64,000 bases of DNA, taken from the NCBI GenBank assembly GCA_963789535.1, contig CAWBKU010000005.1, positions 124,001 to 188,000 on the forward strand. Reading direction: 5' to 3'. Below the pieces are notes generated by a model that made no database searches, had not been told where the DNA came from, and saw only the letters and a program-made list of their open reading frames with translations. Within the stretch, counting starts at the first letter, position 1, and the number at the start of each line of letters is the position of its first letter. Both the position numbers and the translations under genes were made by a program. This document shows positions 46,893 through 55,784 of the stretch, one piece after another. The stretch is from CAVXHQ01 sp963789535 (GTDB lineage: Bacteria; Pseudomonadota; Alphaproteobacteria; Rhodobacterales; Rhodobacteraceae).

Positions 46893-47185
46893 GACATCAC
46901 CTCGTCCGAGAACGAGAATTCGCACAGTTCCATGAACTCGAAATCGCCGGTGGCACGGGTCCACAGGCGCTCGACGGTCGAGGCGCGGGTGATGGTGGCG
47001 AGGCGCTCCTCTTCGACGACCTCGCCGTAGGGGGCCATGATCTCCTTGCCCTGTACGTGGACCGAATCGCCGGGGCCGATGACCGCGCCGTTGGTGAATT
47101 TCACGTGCGCCGACAGTTCCTCGAACCGGTGGCTTACCGTGACGACGCAGGGCGCGGTTTCGCGTGTTCTGGTCAGAAATCCCAT
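46889..47185 (-). CDS. Small conserved protein of unknown function between puhC and acsF
   Basis: The 98-residue soluble protein starts at ATG 47185 with AAAGGG well placed upstream; an upstream ATG (47203) is possible but has poorer spacing. It contains VTVSHRFEELSAHVKFTNGAVIGPGDSVHVQGKEI followed by a beta-rich stretch and an acidic end (FEFMELCEFSFSDEVMS), split here by position. Genes of similar size occupy this place in other Rhodobacteraceae photosynthesis clusters. I do not know its function; coupling to acsF (ATGA overlap) suggests a role with the cyclase. Confidence 0.82.
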   Translation of the reverse strand: MGFLTRTRETAPCVVTVSHRFEELSAHVKFTNGAVIGPGDSVHVQGKEIMAPYGEVVEEERLATITRASTVERLWTRATGDFEFMELCEFSFSDEVMS

Positions 47186-47211
47186 GATGATGTTCCCTTT
47201 CATCCTGTCAG

Positions 47212-47234
47212 GCACCGGGTGGCTGGCCCGGCGC
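47212..47234 (-). promoter_or_regulatory. Intercistronic hairpin between puhC and the small orf
   Basis: On the minus strand GCGCCGGG (47234-47227) and CCCGGTGC (47219-47212) form an 8-bp stem with one G-U pair and a 7-nt loop, nine bases after the puhC stop. It may act as an RNA stabiliser or partial attenuator. Confidence 0.5.
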
Positions 47235-47242
47235 CCCTTGGT

Positions 47243-47710
47243 TCAGTCCATCAGCGCGGCAAAGGCCGCGACGTTGTCGGCACCATACCCGATAAGTTCG
47301 ATGGTCATACCTGTGTAATCGTCCGCCACGGCAAGTGTCCCGCCTTCGCGGCGGATCAGGCGGACGGGGGCGCCCGCCGGTACGTCGCGGTTCACGCGGT
47401 GACGGTCGATCACCAGACCCATGACACCGACAAAGCCGCGCAATTCGTCCGAGGACTGCATCAGGACCGTTCCCGCGTCGTCGAGCGCGGCGTAGGTATC
47501 ACCCTGACCGCGTTGCAGCGTGATGCTGCGTTCTGCCACCACCGTCAGGTTGGCGTTGACGCCGGTATTGGGCCGGTCGGTCCACTGCGCGATGGCGACG
47601 AGGGCGAGGACGCCGAGCATGAGCCCGAACATCGCGCGGACGAGGAAGACGGGGACCAGTTCGCGGTCCTCGTGCTTCATCCCGGGCGTGAGGTTGACGA
47701 TATTGCTCAT
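47243..47710 (-). CDS. puhC: Photosynthetic complex assembly protein PuhC
   Basis: The 155-residue protein has one N-terminal membrane helix (VFLVRAMFGLMLGVLALVAIAQW) and a periplasmic domain with ERSITLQRGQGDTYAALDDAGTVL and RGFVGVMGLVIDRHRV, matching PuhC. PuhC is needed for normal assembly and arrangement of the reaction centre-LH1 complex. ATG 47710 overlaps the puhB stop (ATGA). Confidence 0.92.
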   Translation of the reverse strand: MSNIVNLTPGMKHEDRELVPVFLVRAMFGLMLGVLALVAIAQWTDRPNTGVNANLTVVAERSITLQRGQGDTYAALDDAGTVLMQSSDELRGFVGVMGLVIDRHRVNRDVPAGAPVRLIRREGGTLAVADDYTGMTIELIGYGADNVAAFAALMD

Positions 47711-48348
47711 TCCGCGGCCACGGCCATGCCGCCCTCCGGTCTGGTCGTGCGGGACACGACGGGTTGCGATATGCGCGTCTCGGCGGCATCGCCGAATATC
47801 TGCGCGACGGTCGCCGCGTCCGCGATGCACCGCAGGGCCGGCTGGACGCGGAAGAAGTGCCAGGGCCGGATATGCGGCCAGGTGAGAATCGGCGACAGGC
47901 GGGTATTGCCGAGCAATTCGAACGCAAGGGTGCCGGTGCCGCCGCGCCGCACGTCGAGGCGGGCGGTGCCGATGCAGGTATAGGGCAGGTTGAGCGTCAT
48001 GGTGAGGGCCGCGCCGATCCGCATCGCCACCCGCTTGTTGGTCAGCGTATAGACCGTGGCGCGCGCCTGAATCCAGGCCACCAGCATCAAAAGCCCGCAG
48101 GCGACGAGGCCGATGACGACGAAGGGCACGGCATGGCCCAACGCGGTCGCGGTGTCGACGCCCGCGGTCGAGACGCCGAAGCGCCAGACCGCCAGCAGGC
48201 CGAAATACCCCGCGATCCACCTCAGGTTCAGCGCCTCGATGGCGAGACGGCCCGCCTTTGGCGACCCCTGCCAAAGGATGTGCTCGCCCTCGGGCAGTGC
48301 CTCGGGCAGGCCGCGGATCGGTTCGACCTTGAAATCGTCGTGGTTCAT
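47707..48348 (-). CDS. puhB: Photosynthetic complex assembly protein PuhB
   Basis: The 213-residue protein has a PH-like core. The N-terminal GEHILWQGSPKAGRLAIEALNLRWIAGYF leads to two or three helices, then ARATVYTLTNKRVAMRIGAALTMTLNLPY, the bacterial PH-domain-like motif. PuhB assists reaction centre assembly in Rhodobacter. A hairpin separates it from puhA upstream, and it is coupled to puhC downstream. Confidence 0.94.
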   Translation of the reverse strand: MNHDDFKVEPIRGLPEALPEGEHILWQGSPKAGRLAIEALNLRWIAGYFGLLAVWRFGVSTAGVDTATALGHAVPFVVIGLVACGLLMLVAWIQARATVYTLTNKRVAMRIGAALTMTLNLPYTCIGTARLDVRRGGTGTLAFELLGNTRLSPILTWPHIRPWHFFRVQPALRCIADAATVAQIFGDAAETRISQPVVSRTTRPEGGMAVAAE

Positions 48349-48371
48349 ATCGTGTCCCCTTTGCTGGTCAG

Positions 48372-48396
48372 GCGGCCCCGTGGCTGTCGGGGCCGC
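48372..48396 (-). promoter_or_regulatory. Perfect 9-bp hairpin between puhA and puhB
   Basis: GCGGCCCCG (48372-48380) and CGGGGCCGC (48388-48396) flank a 7-nt loop, 15 bases after the puhA stop. It could reduce read-through or protect upstream mRNA, giving more puhA than puhB and puhC. Confidence 0.65.
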
Positions 48397-48410
48397 GTCG
48401 ATTGATGTAG

Positions 48411-49181
48411 TCAGATCACCGGCTCTGCCCGTGCCGGATTGGCATAGAGCGTGCCGCCCGCGACGTAGGCCACGATCTTCTCCTCTTCGAGCAGGGTGAC
48501 CTCACCCGCCCCGGCAATGGTCGGGATGCCAGCAAAGTTGTGGGCGTGCAGCGCCCTGACCGTTACCCGGTCGGATTTGATCTTTGCCATCGTCAGCGGA
48601 ACCAGTCGGGTCTGCCCGGTGCCTTCGGGGTTCAGGTCGACGGTGAGGTAGCGGACCATCTGTTCGGGAACGTCGACCCACATGTCGATGACCCGGCCCA
48701 CGACCTCGCCGTCGCCGCCCACCACGGCCTTGCCGCGCGGGTCGCGTCCGCCGGAAAAGTGGAATTCGGGGAGGCTCGACAGCGGCCGCAGCTTTGCATG
48801 GCCGTGCGCGTCGAGTTCAGGCAGATTGCGGCGGGGCGCCCATGCGGCGGGGCCGACGCCGTCGACCATCGGATCGCCCGTCGGGATATAGGCGGAACCG
48901 GCCGACTTGGACGAGGGCGCCATGGCCAGATCGGCGCGGTCGCCGCGCTGGCCCGACGGCAGGACGACCTTGCCGCGTCCGTGCGGCAGGTCGAACGTCT
49001 TGTCGCTGGCGGGCGAGAACAGACCCGAATAGGTCCGGTCGCTGCCTTCGTCCTCGAGGGGATACCCCTCGCGCATGCCTTCGGTGCAAAGGTAATAGAT
49101 CAGCCCGGCAAAAAAGAGCCAGAACATCCAGATCGCGACCGATGCGAGGTCGACGTTGCCGAAGAAAGTGACGCCTAACAT
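48411..49181 (-). CDS. puhA: Photosynthetic reaction centre H subunit
   Basis: The 256-residue H subunit caps the cytoplasmic face of the reaction centre. It has a single N-terminal membrane helix (FGNVDLASVAIWMFWLFFAGLIYYL), the conserved MREGYPLEDEGS, a PRC-barrel cytoplasmic domain with GEVVGRVIDMWVDVPEQMVRYLTVDL and a C-terminal ITLLEEEKI-like stretch. ATG 49181 follows AAGGAGG closely. It comes 17 bases after the lhaA stop. Confidence 0.97.
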   Translation of the reverse strand: MLGVTFFGNVDLASVAIWMFWLFFAGLIYYLCTEGMREGYPLEDEGSDRTYSGLFSPASDKTFDLPHGRGKVVLPSGQRGDRADLAMAPSSKSAGSAYIPTGDPMVDGVGPAAWAPRRNLPELDAHGHAKLRPLSSLPEFHFSGGRDPRGKAVVGGDGEVVGRVIDMWVDVPEQMVRYLTVDLNPEGTGQTRLVPLTMAKIKSDRVTVRALHAHNFAGIPTIAGAGEVTLLEEEKIVAYVAGGTLYANPARAEPVI

Positions 49182-49198
49182 GGGGGGCCTCCTTGGTG

Positions 49199-50623
49199 TT
49201 AGGTGGGGAATTCGGACAGCGACAGGCTGACCGGTGTGCGTTGGTCGAATGCCCGGGCGCGCACCAGCGGGCCAAGGGCGATGAGCGTCGCGAAGAGCAG
49301 CGCGATCTCGAGCTGATAGACGGTCGAATAGCCGACCGAGGGCGAGGTGAGGGCGGAGCCGAGGGCGCCAGACGTGGCCGCCGCGTTGATCGCGTCGCGC
49401 AGCGCGCCGCCGACGAAGATCGACAGGCCCGCACCCGTCGCCTGCGCCGCCCCCCAGACGCCGAGGGCGAGGCCGCGACCGGCAGCGCCCGTCACCTCCA
49501 TGCCCATGACGGCGGTCAGGGTGGACACCGCAAAGAGGCCGCCACCGAGGCCGATCATGCCGGCGCCGAGGAAGAACAGCGGCGGCGAGGCGAAGGGGCC
49601 GGACAGGACCACACAGGCAAAGGCGCCGATCCCGACGAGGATGCCGCGCCCGCCGATACGGAACGGGTCGGTGCCGCGCGAGAGCCAGCGGGCGGCGAAC
49701 GCCAGTCCGATCAGCGCGCCGCAGGACCACATCGCGGTCAGCAGCGTCGTCGAGGAGACCGAGAGGCCGAGGATCTCGCCGCCATAGGGCTCGAGGAGCA
49801 CGTCCTGCATATTGAAGGCCATGGTGCCGACGAAGATCACGAGGACGAGGCGCAGGGCGGGCGTACCGGCGGCGAAGTCGCGCCAGGCCTCGCGGAAGGC
49901 GGGACGCGGAGCGGCGCGCTCCTGCTTCGTCATGGGCGACATCTTTTCCTGCCGCCAGAGGGCGATTATGTTCAGAAGGATCGTGACGACCGCCGTGCCC
50001 TGCACCACCTGCACGAGGCGCAGCGCGGAATAGTCGCGCAGGAGCGTGCCGATCAGCAGCGCCGAAATCCCCATGCCGGCCAGATACATGACGTAGAGGA
50101 GCGAGACGACCTTGGTGCGCGTCTCGTCCGTTGCGCGGTCCGCGGCCAGCGCCAGACCGGCGGTCTGCGTCATGTGCATGCCGAGGCCCGTGAGCAGGAA
50201 CGCCAGCGCGGCGGCGAATTGCCCGACGCCCTGCGCGTCGACGGCAGTATCGCCCGCCAGCACGAGGAGCGCCATCGGCATGATCGCGAGGCCGCCGAAC
50301 TGCCAGAGCGAGCCGAACCAGAGGTAGGGCACCCGCTTCCACCCGATGGCGGAGCGGTAGGTGTCGGACCGGAACCCGAGGACCGCGCGGAACGGCGCGA
50401 TGAGGACGGGGATGGCGATCATCGCGGCGACGATCACGGCGGGCACCGACAGTTCCACGATCATCACGCGGTTGAGGGTGCCGAGCAGCAGGACGGCGGC
50501 CATGCCCACGGAAATCTGGAACAGCGACAGCCGCAGGAGTTGCGACAGCGGCAGCCCCTCGGAGGCGGCATCGGCAAAAGGCAGCGCCGAGGTGGTGAGT
50601 TTCATCAGACGCGCGCGGATCAT
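49199..50623 (-). CDS. lhaA: Light-harvesting complex assembly protein LhaA (BCD-type MFS)
   Basis: The 474-residue protein has twelve helices and belongs to the BCD/PucC-LhaA family of major-facilitator-like proteins that deliver pigment to or assemble LH1. SQLLRLSLFQISVGMAAVLLLGTLNRVMIVEL at the N-terminus and YRSAIGWKRVPYLWFGSLWQFGGLA are typical. Its ATG overlaps the bchM stop (ATGA). Placed between bchM and puhA, it follows the usual order. Confidence 0.95.
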   Translation of the reverse strand: MIRARLMKLTTSALPFADAASEGLPLSQLLRLSLFQISVGMAAVLLLGTLNRVMIVELSVPAVIVAAMIAIPVLIAPFRAVLGFRSDTYRSAIGWKRVPYLWFGSLWQFGGLAIMPMALLVLAGDTAVDAQGVGQFAAALAFLLTGLGMHMTQTAGLALAADRATDETRTKVVSLLYVMYLAGMGISALLIGTLLRDYSALRLVQVVQGTAVVTILLNIIALWRQEKMSPMTKQERAAPRPAFREAWRDFAAGTPALRLVLVIFVGTMAFNMQDVLLEPYGGEILGLSVSSTTLLTAMWSCGALIGLAFAARWLSRGTDPFRIGGRGILVGIGAFACVVLSGPFASPPLFFLGAGMIGLGGGLFAVSTLTAVMGMEVTGAAGRGLALGVWGAAQATGAGLSIFVGGALRDAINAAATSGALGSALTSPSVGYSTVYQLEIALLFATLIALGPLVRARAFDQRTPVSLSLSEFPT

Positions 50624-51297
50624 GCCCCTGCCCCTTCGAAGACCATGGCCTGCGAGATGTAGAACCCCGAGTTGACGCGCTGACCGTCACGCAATGTGCC
50701 GGAGGTCAGCGCGCCGCGGATCGCGGCGGAGGTCTGCGGTACCATGACGGGCGAGCGGTCGCCGCGCGGAAAGAGACGTCCCAGACGCCACATCGCCATC
50801 AACAGCGGCGTGCGCGGGGCAACGGTAAAGACGAAGCGGCCCGACAGGCGCGGCGCGAGGCGCCCGAGGATGCCCGCGATGTCGGTGGCACCGTAGTAGA
50901 TCATCGAGTCCATCGCGATGCCGTGGTCGAATTGGCCCAAAGCGGCATCGGTCATGTCGCCCGCGCGCCAGTCGATCCGCCCCGCCAGCCCCTCGGGCAT
51001 GCGCGCGCGTGCGATGTCGACGAGCGCCGGGGAAATATCGACGGCCACCACGTCCGCGCCGCGCGCCGCCAGTTCCACTGCCGCAGCCCCGGTGCCGCAG
51101 CCCGCATCGAGGATCCGCGCGCCGCTCAGGTCGGCGGGCAGTTCGGCCAGCATCGCCGCCCGCATCCGGTCACGCCCGGCGCGCACCGTGGCGCGCACGC
51201 CGGACACCGGGGCGTCCGAGGTCAGACGCTCCCAGGTGCGGGTCGCGGTGCTGTCGAAGTAGGTTTCGACGCGGGTGAGGGTGGCGGCATAGTCCAT
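50620..51297 (-). CDS. bchM: Mg-protoporphyrin IX O-methyltransferase
   Basis: This SAM-dependent enzyme methylates the ring C propionate of Mg-protoporphyrin. The 225-residue protein has the SAM-binding motif ILDAGCGTGAAAVELAARG (about residues 62-80), VVAVDISPALVDIARARMP and FDHGIAMDSMIYYG. ATG 51297 is preceded by GAGAAG and lies ten bases after the bchL stop; an upstream in-frame ATG at 51321 would overlap bchL. Confidence 0.96.
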   Translation of the reverse strand: MDYAATLTRVETYFDSTATRTWERLTSDAPVSGVRATVRAGRDRMRAAMLAELPADLSGARILDAGCGTGAAAVELAARGADVVAVDISPALVDIARARMPEGLAGRIDWRAGDMTDAALGQFDHGIAMDSMIYYGATDIAGILGRLAPRLSGRFVFTVAPRTPLLMAMWRLGRLFPRGDRSPVMVPQTSAAIRGALTSGTLRDGQRVNSGFYISQAMVFEGAGA

Positions 51298-51307
51298 CGG
51301 GTTCTTC

Positions 51308-52204
51308 TCAGTCGAAGCCAAGCAGTTCGAAGATGTCGCGGTCGGGCAGGCAGGCGGGCGCCAGCGGGTCGGTGCCCTCCCACAGCGTCGTGGCGAGGCG
51401 GATGTATTCGGCGCGCACGGCCAGAACCTCCTCGTCGTCCGGCATCTCGAACAGCGTCTTCTTCTTGAGGCGCGAGCGGCGGATGGCGTCGAGGTCGGGC
51501 ATGTGCGCGATGCGGTTGAAGCCGACGGTGGCGCAATAGCGGTCGACTTCGTCGGTGTCCTTGCTGCGGTTGGCGACGCAGCCCGCGAGGCGGACCTTGT
51601 AGTTCGCCGATTTCGCCTGCACGGCGGCGATGATCCGGTTCATCGCATAGATGCTGTCGAAATCGTTGGCGGTGACGATCAGCGCCCGGTCGGCGTGTTG
51701 CAGCGGCGCGGCGAACCCGCCGCAGACCACGTCGCCCAGCACGTCGAAGATCACGACGTCGGTTTCCTCGAGAAGGTGGTGCTGCTTGAGCAGCTTCACC
51801 GTCTGGCCCACGACATAGCCGCCGCAGCCGGTGCCCGCCGGCGGACCGCCCGCCTCGACGCATTTCACGCCGTTGTAGCCCTCGAACACGAAGTCCTCGG
51901 GGCGCAGTTCCTCGGCGTGGAAATCGACGTCCTTGAGGATGTCGATCACCGTCGGCACGAGGCAGCCGGTGAGGGTGAAGGTGCTGTCATGCTTGGGGTC
52001 GCAGCCGATCTGCAAGACCCGCTTGCCCAGCTTGGAGAACGCCGCCGACAGGTTCGACGAGGTCGTCGACTTGCCGATACCGCCCTTGCCGTAGACGGCG
52101 AAGACCTTTGCGCCCTCGATCTGGGTGTCGATATCCTGATGCACCTGCACCGAACCTTCGCCGTCCTGACCGCGCAGGTTCGGGATGTCGTCCTTCGGGC
52201 TCAT
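51308..52204 (-). CDS. bchL: Light-independent protochlorophyllide reductase, iron protein BchL
   Basis: This NifH-like ATPase homodimer passes electrons to BchNB. The 298-residue protein has the P-loop GKGGIGKS (residues 39-46), DPKHDSTFTLTG, and the two [4Fe-4S] cysteines in VKCVEAGGPPAGTGCGGY and FDVLGDVVCGGFAAPL. Its presence with BchN and BchB shows dark-operative, oxygen-sensitive reduction of protochlorophyllide. Confidence 0.98.
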   Translation of the reverse strand: MSPKDDIPNLRGQDGEGSVQVHQDIDTQIEGAKVFAVYGKGGIGKSTTSSNLSAAFSKLGKRVLQIGCDPKHDSTFTLTGCLVPTVIDILKDVDFHAEELRPEDFVFEGYNGVKCVEAGGPPAGTGCGGYVVGQTVKLLKQHHLLEETDVVIFDVLGDVVCGGFAAPLQHADRALIVTANDFDSIYAMNRIIAAVQAKSANYKVRLAGCVANRSKDTDEVDRYCATVGFNRIAHMPDLDAIRRSRLKKKTLFEMPDDEEVLAVRAEYIRLATTLWEGTDPLAPACLPDRDIFELLGFD

Positions 52205-52235
52205 CGCTGATCCCCCTTTGATTGCGTCGCGCGAA

Positions 52236-55200
52236 TCATTCCGCCGCGATCCCTTCGAGTTTGTCTTCGATGGCGTCCGCGGCCCCCTGAAGGGCGGCGA
52301 GGGTGGCGGCGTCGGGGGACCAATAGGCCCGGTCCGACGCCTCGAGAAGTCGGTTGGCCATCCGCATGGAGGCCTGAGGGTTCAGCGCGGCGAGGCGGTT
52401 GCGCATCGTCTCGTCGAGCACGAAGGTCTCGGACATGCGCTGATAGACCCAGGGCTCGACGGCGCCGGTGGTGGCGGACCAGCCGAGCGTGTTGGTCAGG
52501 TGCGCCTCGATCTGGCGCACGCCCTCGTGGCCATGGTTCAGCAGGCTTTCGTAGAACTTCGGGTTCAGCGTGCGGCTGCGGGACTCGAGGGCGACCTGAT
52601 CCCTGAGCGTGCGCACCTTGCCCGCCCCGCGCGTCTGGTCGCCGATGTAGACCGGCGTCGCGTCGCCGCCGCGGGCCCGGCGCACGGCGCGGGCGATACC
52701 GCCCAGCGTGTCGAAGTAGTGGTCGACGGAAGTGACGCCGAGTTCCACGCTTTCGAGGTTCTGATAGGCGAGGTCGACGTCCCGGAGCGCCTTTTGCAGC
52801 ACTTGCGGGTTGCGCGCGGCCTTGCCGTCGACGCCGTAGGCAAAGCTCTTGCGGGCCTCGTAGGCGTCGGCGAGTTCATCCTCTTCGCCGAACGCCGACT
52901 GGTCGACGAGCTGGTTGACGTTCGAGCCGTAGGCGCCCTCGGCGTTCGAGAACACGCGCAGGGCGGCGGTTTCGAGGTCGCAGCCGATCTCGGCGGCATA
53001 GGCGAGGGCATGGGCACGGATGAAGTTTTGCTCCACCGGCTCGTCGGCCTGCGCGCATTTCAGGGCGGCCTCGGCGAGCAGGCGGGTCTGGAGCGGCAGC
53101 AGGTCGCGGAAGATGCCCGAGAGGGTCATGACGACGTCGATGCGCGGACGACCCAGTTCGGCGAGCGGCACGAGGTCGGCGCCTGCGAGGCGGCCGAAGT
53201 TGTCGAAGCGGGGGCGCGCACCCATGAGCGCGAGGGCCTGCGCGATCGGGCCGCCGTCGGATTTGATGTTGTCCGAGCCCCAGAGGACCAGCGCCACGGT
53301 GCGCGGCAGCGTCGGGTGCGTATCGAGCAGCAGTTGTGCCTGCCGCGCGCCGTCCGCCATCGCGAAGGCGGTGGGCATCCGGAACGGGTCGAAGGCGTGG
53401 ATGTTGCGGCCAGAGGGCAGGATTTCCGGCGAGCGGATCAGGTCGCCGCCGGGAACGGGGGCGATGAAATGGCCGGAGAGCGCGCGCATCAGGCCGGGCA
53501 GCGCGCTGTCCTCGGCCAGTTTGCGGTCCATGTCGGCGCGGGCGGTGCCCTTGAGGTCCATCTGGTCGAGCATGTCCGAGCGCGACTGCGGGGACATCGG
53601 CGCGCCCAGAACGTGCAGCCCGTCGGGGATCAGCGCGCCTTCGGTCTCGGCCAGACGCAGCCAAAGCTGCGAAAGGTCGGTGCCGTCCATGTCGACCGCC
53701 GCCGCCTGGTCGCGGACCAGCACCTCGAGGTCGGCCCGCTCGGTGGCATCCGGCAGCAGCGCCCGCCAGCGTGTCAGGCTGTCGCGCAATTCGGCGAGGC
53801 CCTTGTAGAGACCGGCGGTGGTCAGCGGCGGCGTCAGGTGCGTGACGGAGATCGCATTGCTGCGCCGTTTGGCGAGCGTCGCCTCGGACGGGTTGTTGGC
53901 GGCATAGAGGTAGACATTGGGCATTTCGCCGATCAGGCGGTCGGGCCAGTCGCCCGCCCCCGGCCCGGCCTGCTTGCCCGGCATGAACTCGAGCGCGCCG
54001 TGCATGCCGAAATGCAGGATCACGTCGGCGGCAAAGGTGTTGCGCAGCCAGAGGTAGAATTGTGCGAAGGCATGCGTGGGGGCGAAGCCTTTTTCGAACA
54101 GAAGGCGCATGGGATCGCCCTCGTAGCCGAAGGTGGGCTGCACGCCGACGAAGACGTTGCCGAACTGATGCCCGAGGATGAAGACGCCGCGCCCGTCGGA
54201 CTGGATGCGTCCGGGGGCGGGGCCCCAGACGGCCTCGATCTCGGACAGCCAGGGCGTGTTGCGCACGATATCCTCGGCGCCGACATGGGCCGCGACGTTG
54301 GCGGCCTGTCCGGTCTGGGCGGCGTTACCCTGAAGGATCATGGCACGCAGGGCGTCGACGCTTTCGGGGACATCGACGGTATAACCGTCGGCCTTCATCT
54401 GCGTGAGCGTGTTGAACAGGCTGTGGATCACGCTGAGGTAGGCGGCGGTGCCGACGGCACCTGCATTGGGGGGGAACCCGAAGAGGACCACGCCGACCTT
54501 TTTGTCGGCATTGGCGCGGCGGCGCAGGGTCGCCAGACGCAGGGTCTTTTCGGCGAGGCTCTCGATCCGCTCGGGGCACGGCGCCATCGCCTTGTGGTGC
54601 GACACCGCCTTGCAGGCATGGGCGCAGCCGGTGCAGCCCGTCATCCCGTGCCGTCCGGCAAAGACCGTGGGATTGGTGGCGCCGTCGATCTCGGGCAGGG
54701 CCACGAGCATCGTGGTTTCCACAGGGCCGAGGCCCTGCGCGGAGGTGGCCCACTGGTCCAGCGTCTGGAACTCGAGCGGTTGCGCCGCGATATAGGGCAC
54801 ATCGAGGCGCGAGAGCAGCGCGGTCGCCGCGTCGCTGTCGTTGTAGGCGGGACCGCCGACGAGGCTGAACCCGGTGAGCGAGACCATCGCGTCGACCCGT
54901 CCCATGAAGAAGGACTCGATCGCGGGGGTGCCGTTCAGGCCGCCGGCAAAGGCGGGGATCACCGCGATGCCCTTCGCCTCGAAGGCGGCGATGACGGCGT
55001 CGTAGTGGGCGGTATCGGAAGCGAGGATGTAGCTGCGCAGCATCAGCAGGCCGACGGTGGCGACCGGCTTGGCGAGGCGCGGCAACAGGGCGGCATCCTC
55101 GGCGATGTGGTGGCCGGGCAGCGCGGGGTGATAGACGCCGACATCGGGGTATTCGATCGGCGCCTTCGCGGTGACGGCGGCGAACAGACCCTTGCGCGCA

Positions 55201-55784
55201 TAGCGCGAGATGAGGAAGCGGATCATCTGCTCGATGTTGTCGTCGGACCCGCCGAGCCAGTACTGCATGGCCAAGAACCAGGCGCGCAGATCCTGCGCCT
55301 TGCCGGGGATCAGCCGCAGGATCTTGGGCAGGCGGCGCAGCGTCTTCATCTGCTTTTCGCCGGATTGCCCACCGGGCTTGCCGCTGCCACGGAGCTTCTT
55401 GAGCAATGCCATCGCGCCCGACGCGGGCCGCGACATGTCGAGATCGCCCATCTTCGTCAGTTTGACGATATCGGCGTCGGCGATGACGTTGACCATCGCG
55501 TCGCAGGCGTCGCGGCGGTCGATCAGCGCGGGCAGGATCGCGGCGGTATGCGCCTCGAGGAACAGCAGGTTAGCCACTACGATATCGGCCTGCGCGATGG
55601 CGATCTTCGCCTCCTCCAGCGCCGCGGGGTTCTCGCCCCATTCGGCGGCGGCGTGGATCGAGATGTGCAGGCCGGGGAAATCGTGGGTCAGACGGTCGCG
55701 CACCCGCGCGGCAGGGCCCGCCGAATGGGCGTCGAGCGTCACGATGGCGAAACGGTAGGCAGGGCTGTCGACGTTATCGCGCAT
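52236..55784 (-). CDS. bchH: Magnesium chelatase, large subunit BchH
   Basis: BchH binds protoporphyrin IX and inserts Mg2+ with BchI and BchD (not in the window). The 1182-residue protein is CobN-like throughout, with GRHGMTGCTGCAHACKAV, HFGMHGALEFMPGKQAGPGAGDWPDRLIGEMPNVYLYAANNPSEA and YGSNVNQLVDQSAF as recognisable blocks. Its ATG lies 11 bases inside the end of bchB, so translation is coupled. The long plus-strand frame across it is only an antisense shadow. Confidence 0.98.
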   Translation of the reverse strand: MRDNVDSPAYRFAIVTLDAHSAGPAARVRDRLTHDFPGLHISIHAAAEWGENPAALEEAKIAIAQADIVVANLLFLEAHTAAILPALIDRRDACDAMVNVIADADIVKLTKMGDLDMSRPASGAMALLKKLRGSGKPGGQSGEKQMKTLRRLPKILRLIPGKAQDLRAWFLAMQYWLGGSDDNIEQMIRFLISRYARKGLFAAVTAKAPIEYPDVGVYHPALPGHHIAEDAALLPRLAKPVATVGLLMLRSYILASDTAHYDAVIAAFEAKGIAVIPAFAGGLNGTPAIESFFMGRVDAMVSLTGFSLVGGPAYNDSDAATALLSRLDVPYIAAQPLEFQTLDQWATSAQGLGPVETTMLVALPEIDGATNPTVFAGRHGMTGCTGCAHACKAVSHHKAMAPCPERIESLAEKTLRLATLRRRANADKKVGVVLFGFPPNAGAVGTAAYLSVIHSLFNTLTQMKADGYTVDVPESVDALRAMILQGNAAQTGQAANVAAHVGAEDIVRNTPWLSEIEAVWGPAPGRIQSDGRGVFILGHQFGNVFVGVQPTFGYEGDPMRLLFEKGFAPTHAFAQFYLWLRNTFAADVILHFGMHGALEFMPGKQAGPGAGDWPDRLIGEMPNVYLYAANNPSEATLAKRRSNAISVTHLTPPLTTAGLYKGLAELRDSLTRWRALLPDATERADLEVLVRDQAAAVDMDGTDLSQLWLRLAETEGALIPDGLHVLGAPMSPQSRSDMLDQMDLKGTARADMDRKLAEDSALPGLMRALSGHFIAPVPGGDLIRSPEILPSGRNIHAFDPFRMPTAFAMADGARQAQLLLDTHPTLPRTVALVLWGSDNIKSDGGPIAQALALMGARPRFDNFGRLAGADLVPLAELGRPRIDVVMTLSGIFRDLLPLQTRLLAEAALKCAQADEPVEQNFIRAHALAYAAEIGCDLETAALRVFSNAEGAYGSNVNQLVDQSAFGEEDELADAYEARKSFAYGVDGKAARNPQVLQKALRDVDLAYQNLESVELGVTSVDHYFDTLGGIARAVRRARGGDATPVYIGDQTRGAGKVRTLRDQVALESRSRTLNPKFYESLLNHGHEGVRQIEAHLTNTLGWSATTGAVEPWVYQRMSETFVLDETMRNRLAALNPQASMRMANRLLEASDRAYWSPDAATLAALQGAADAIEDKLEGIAAE

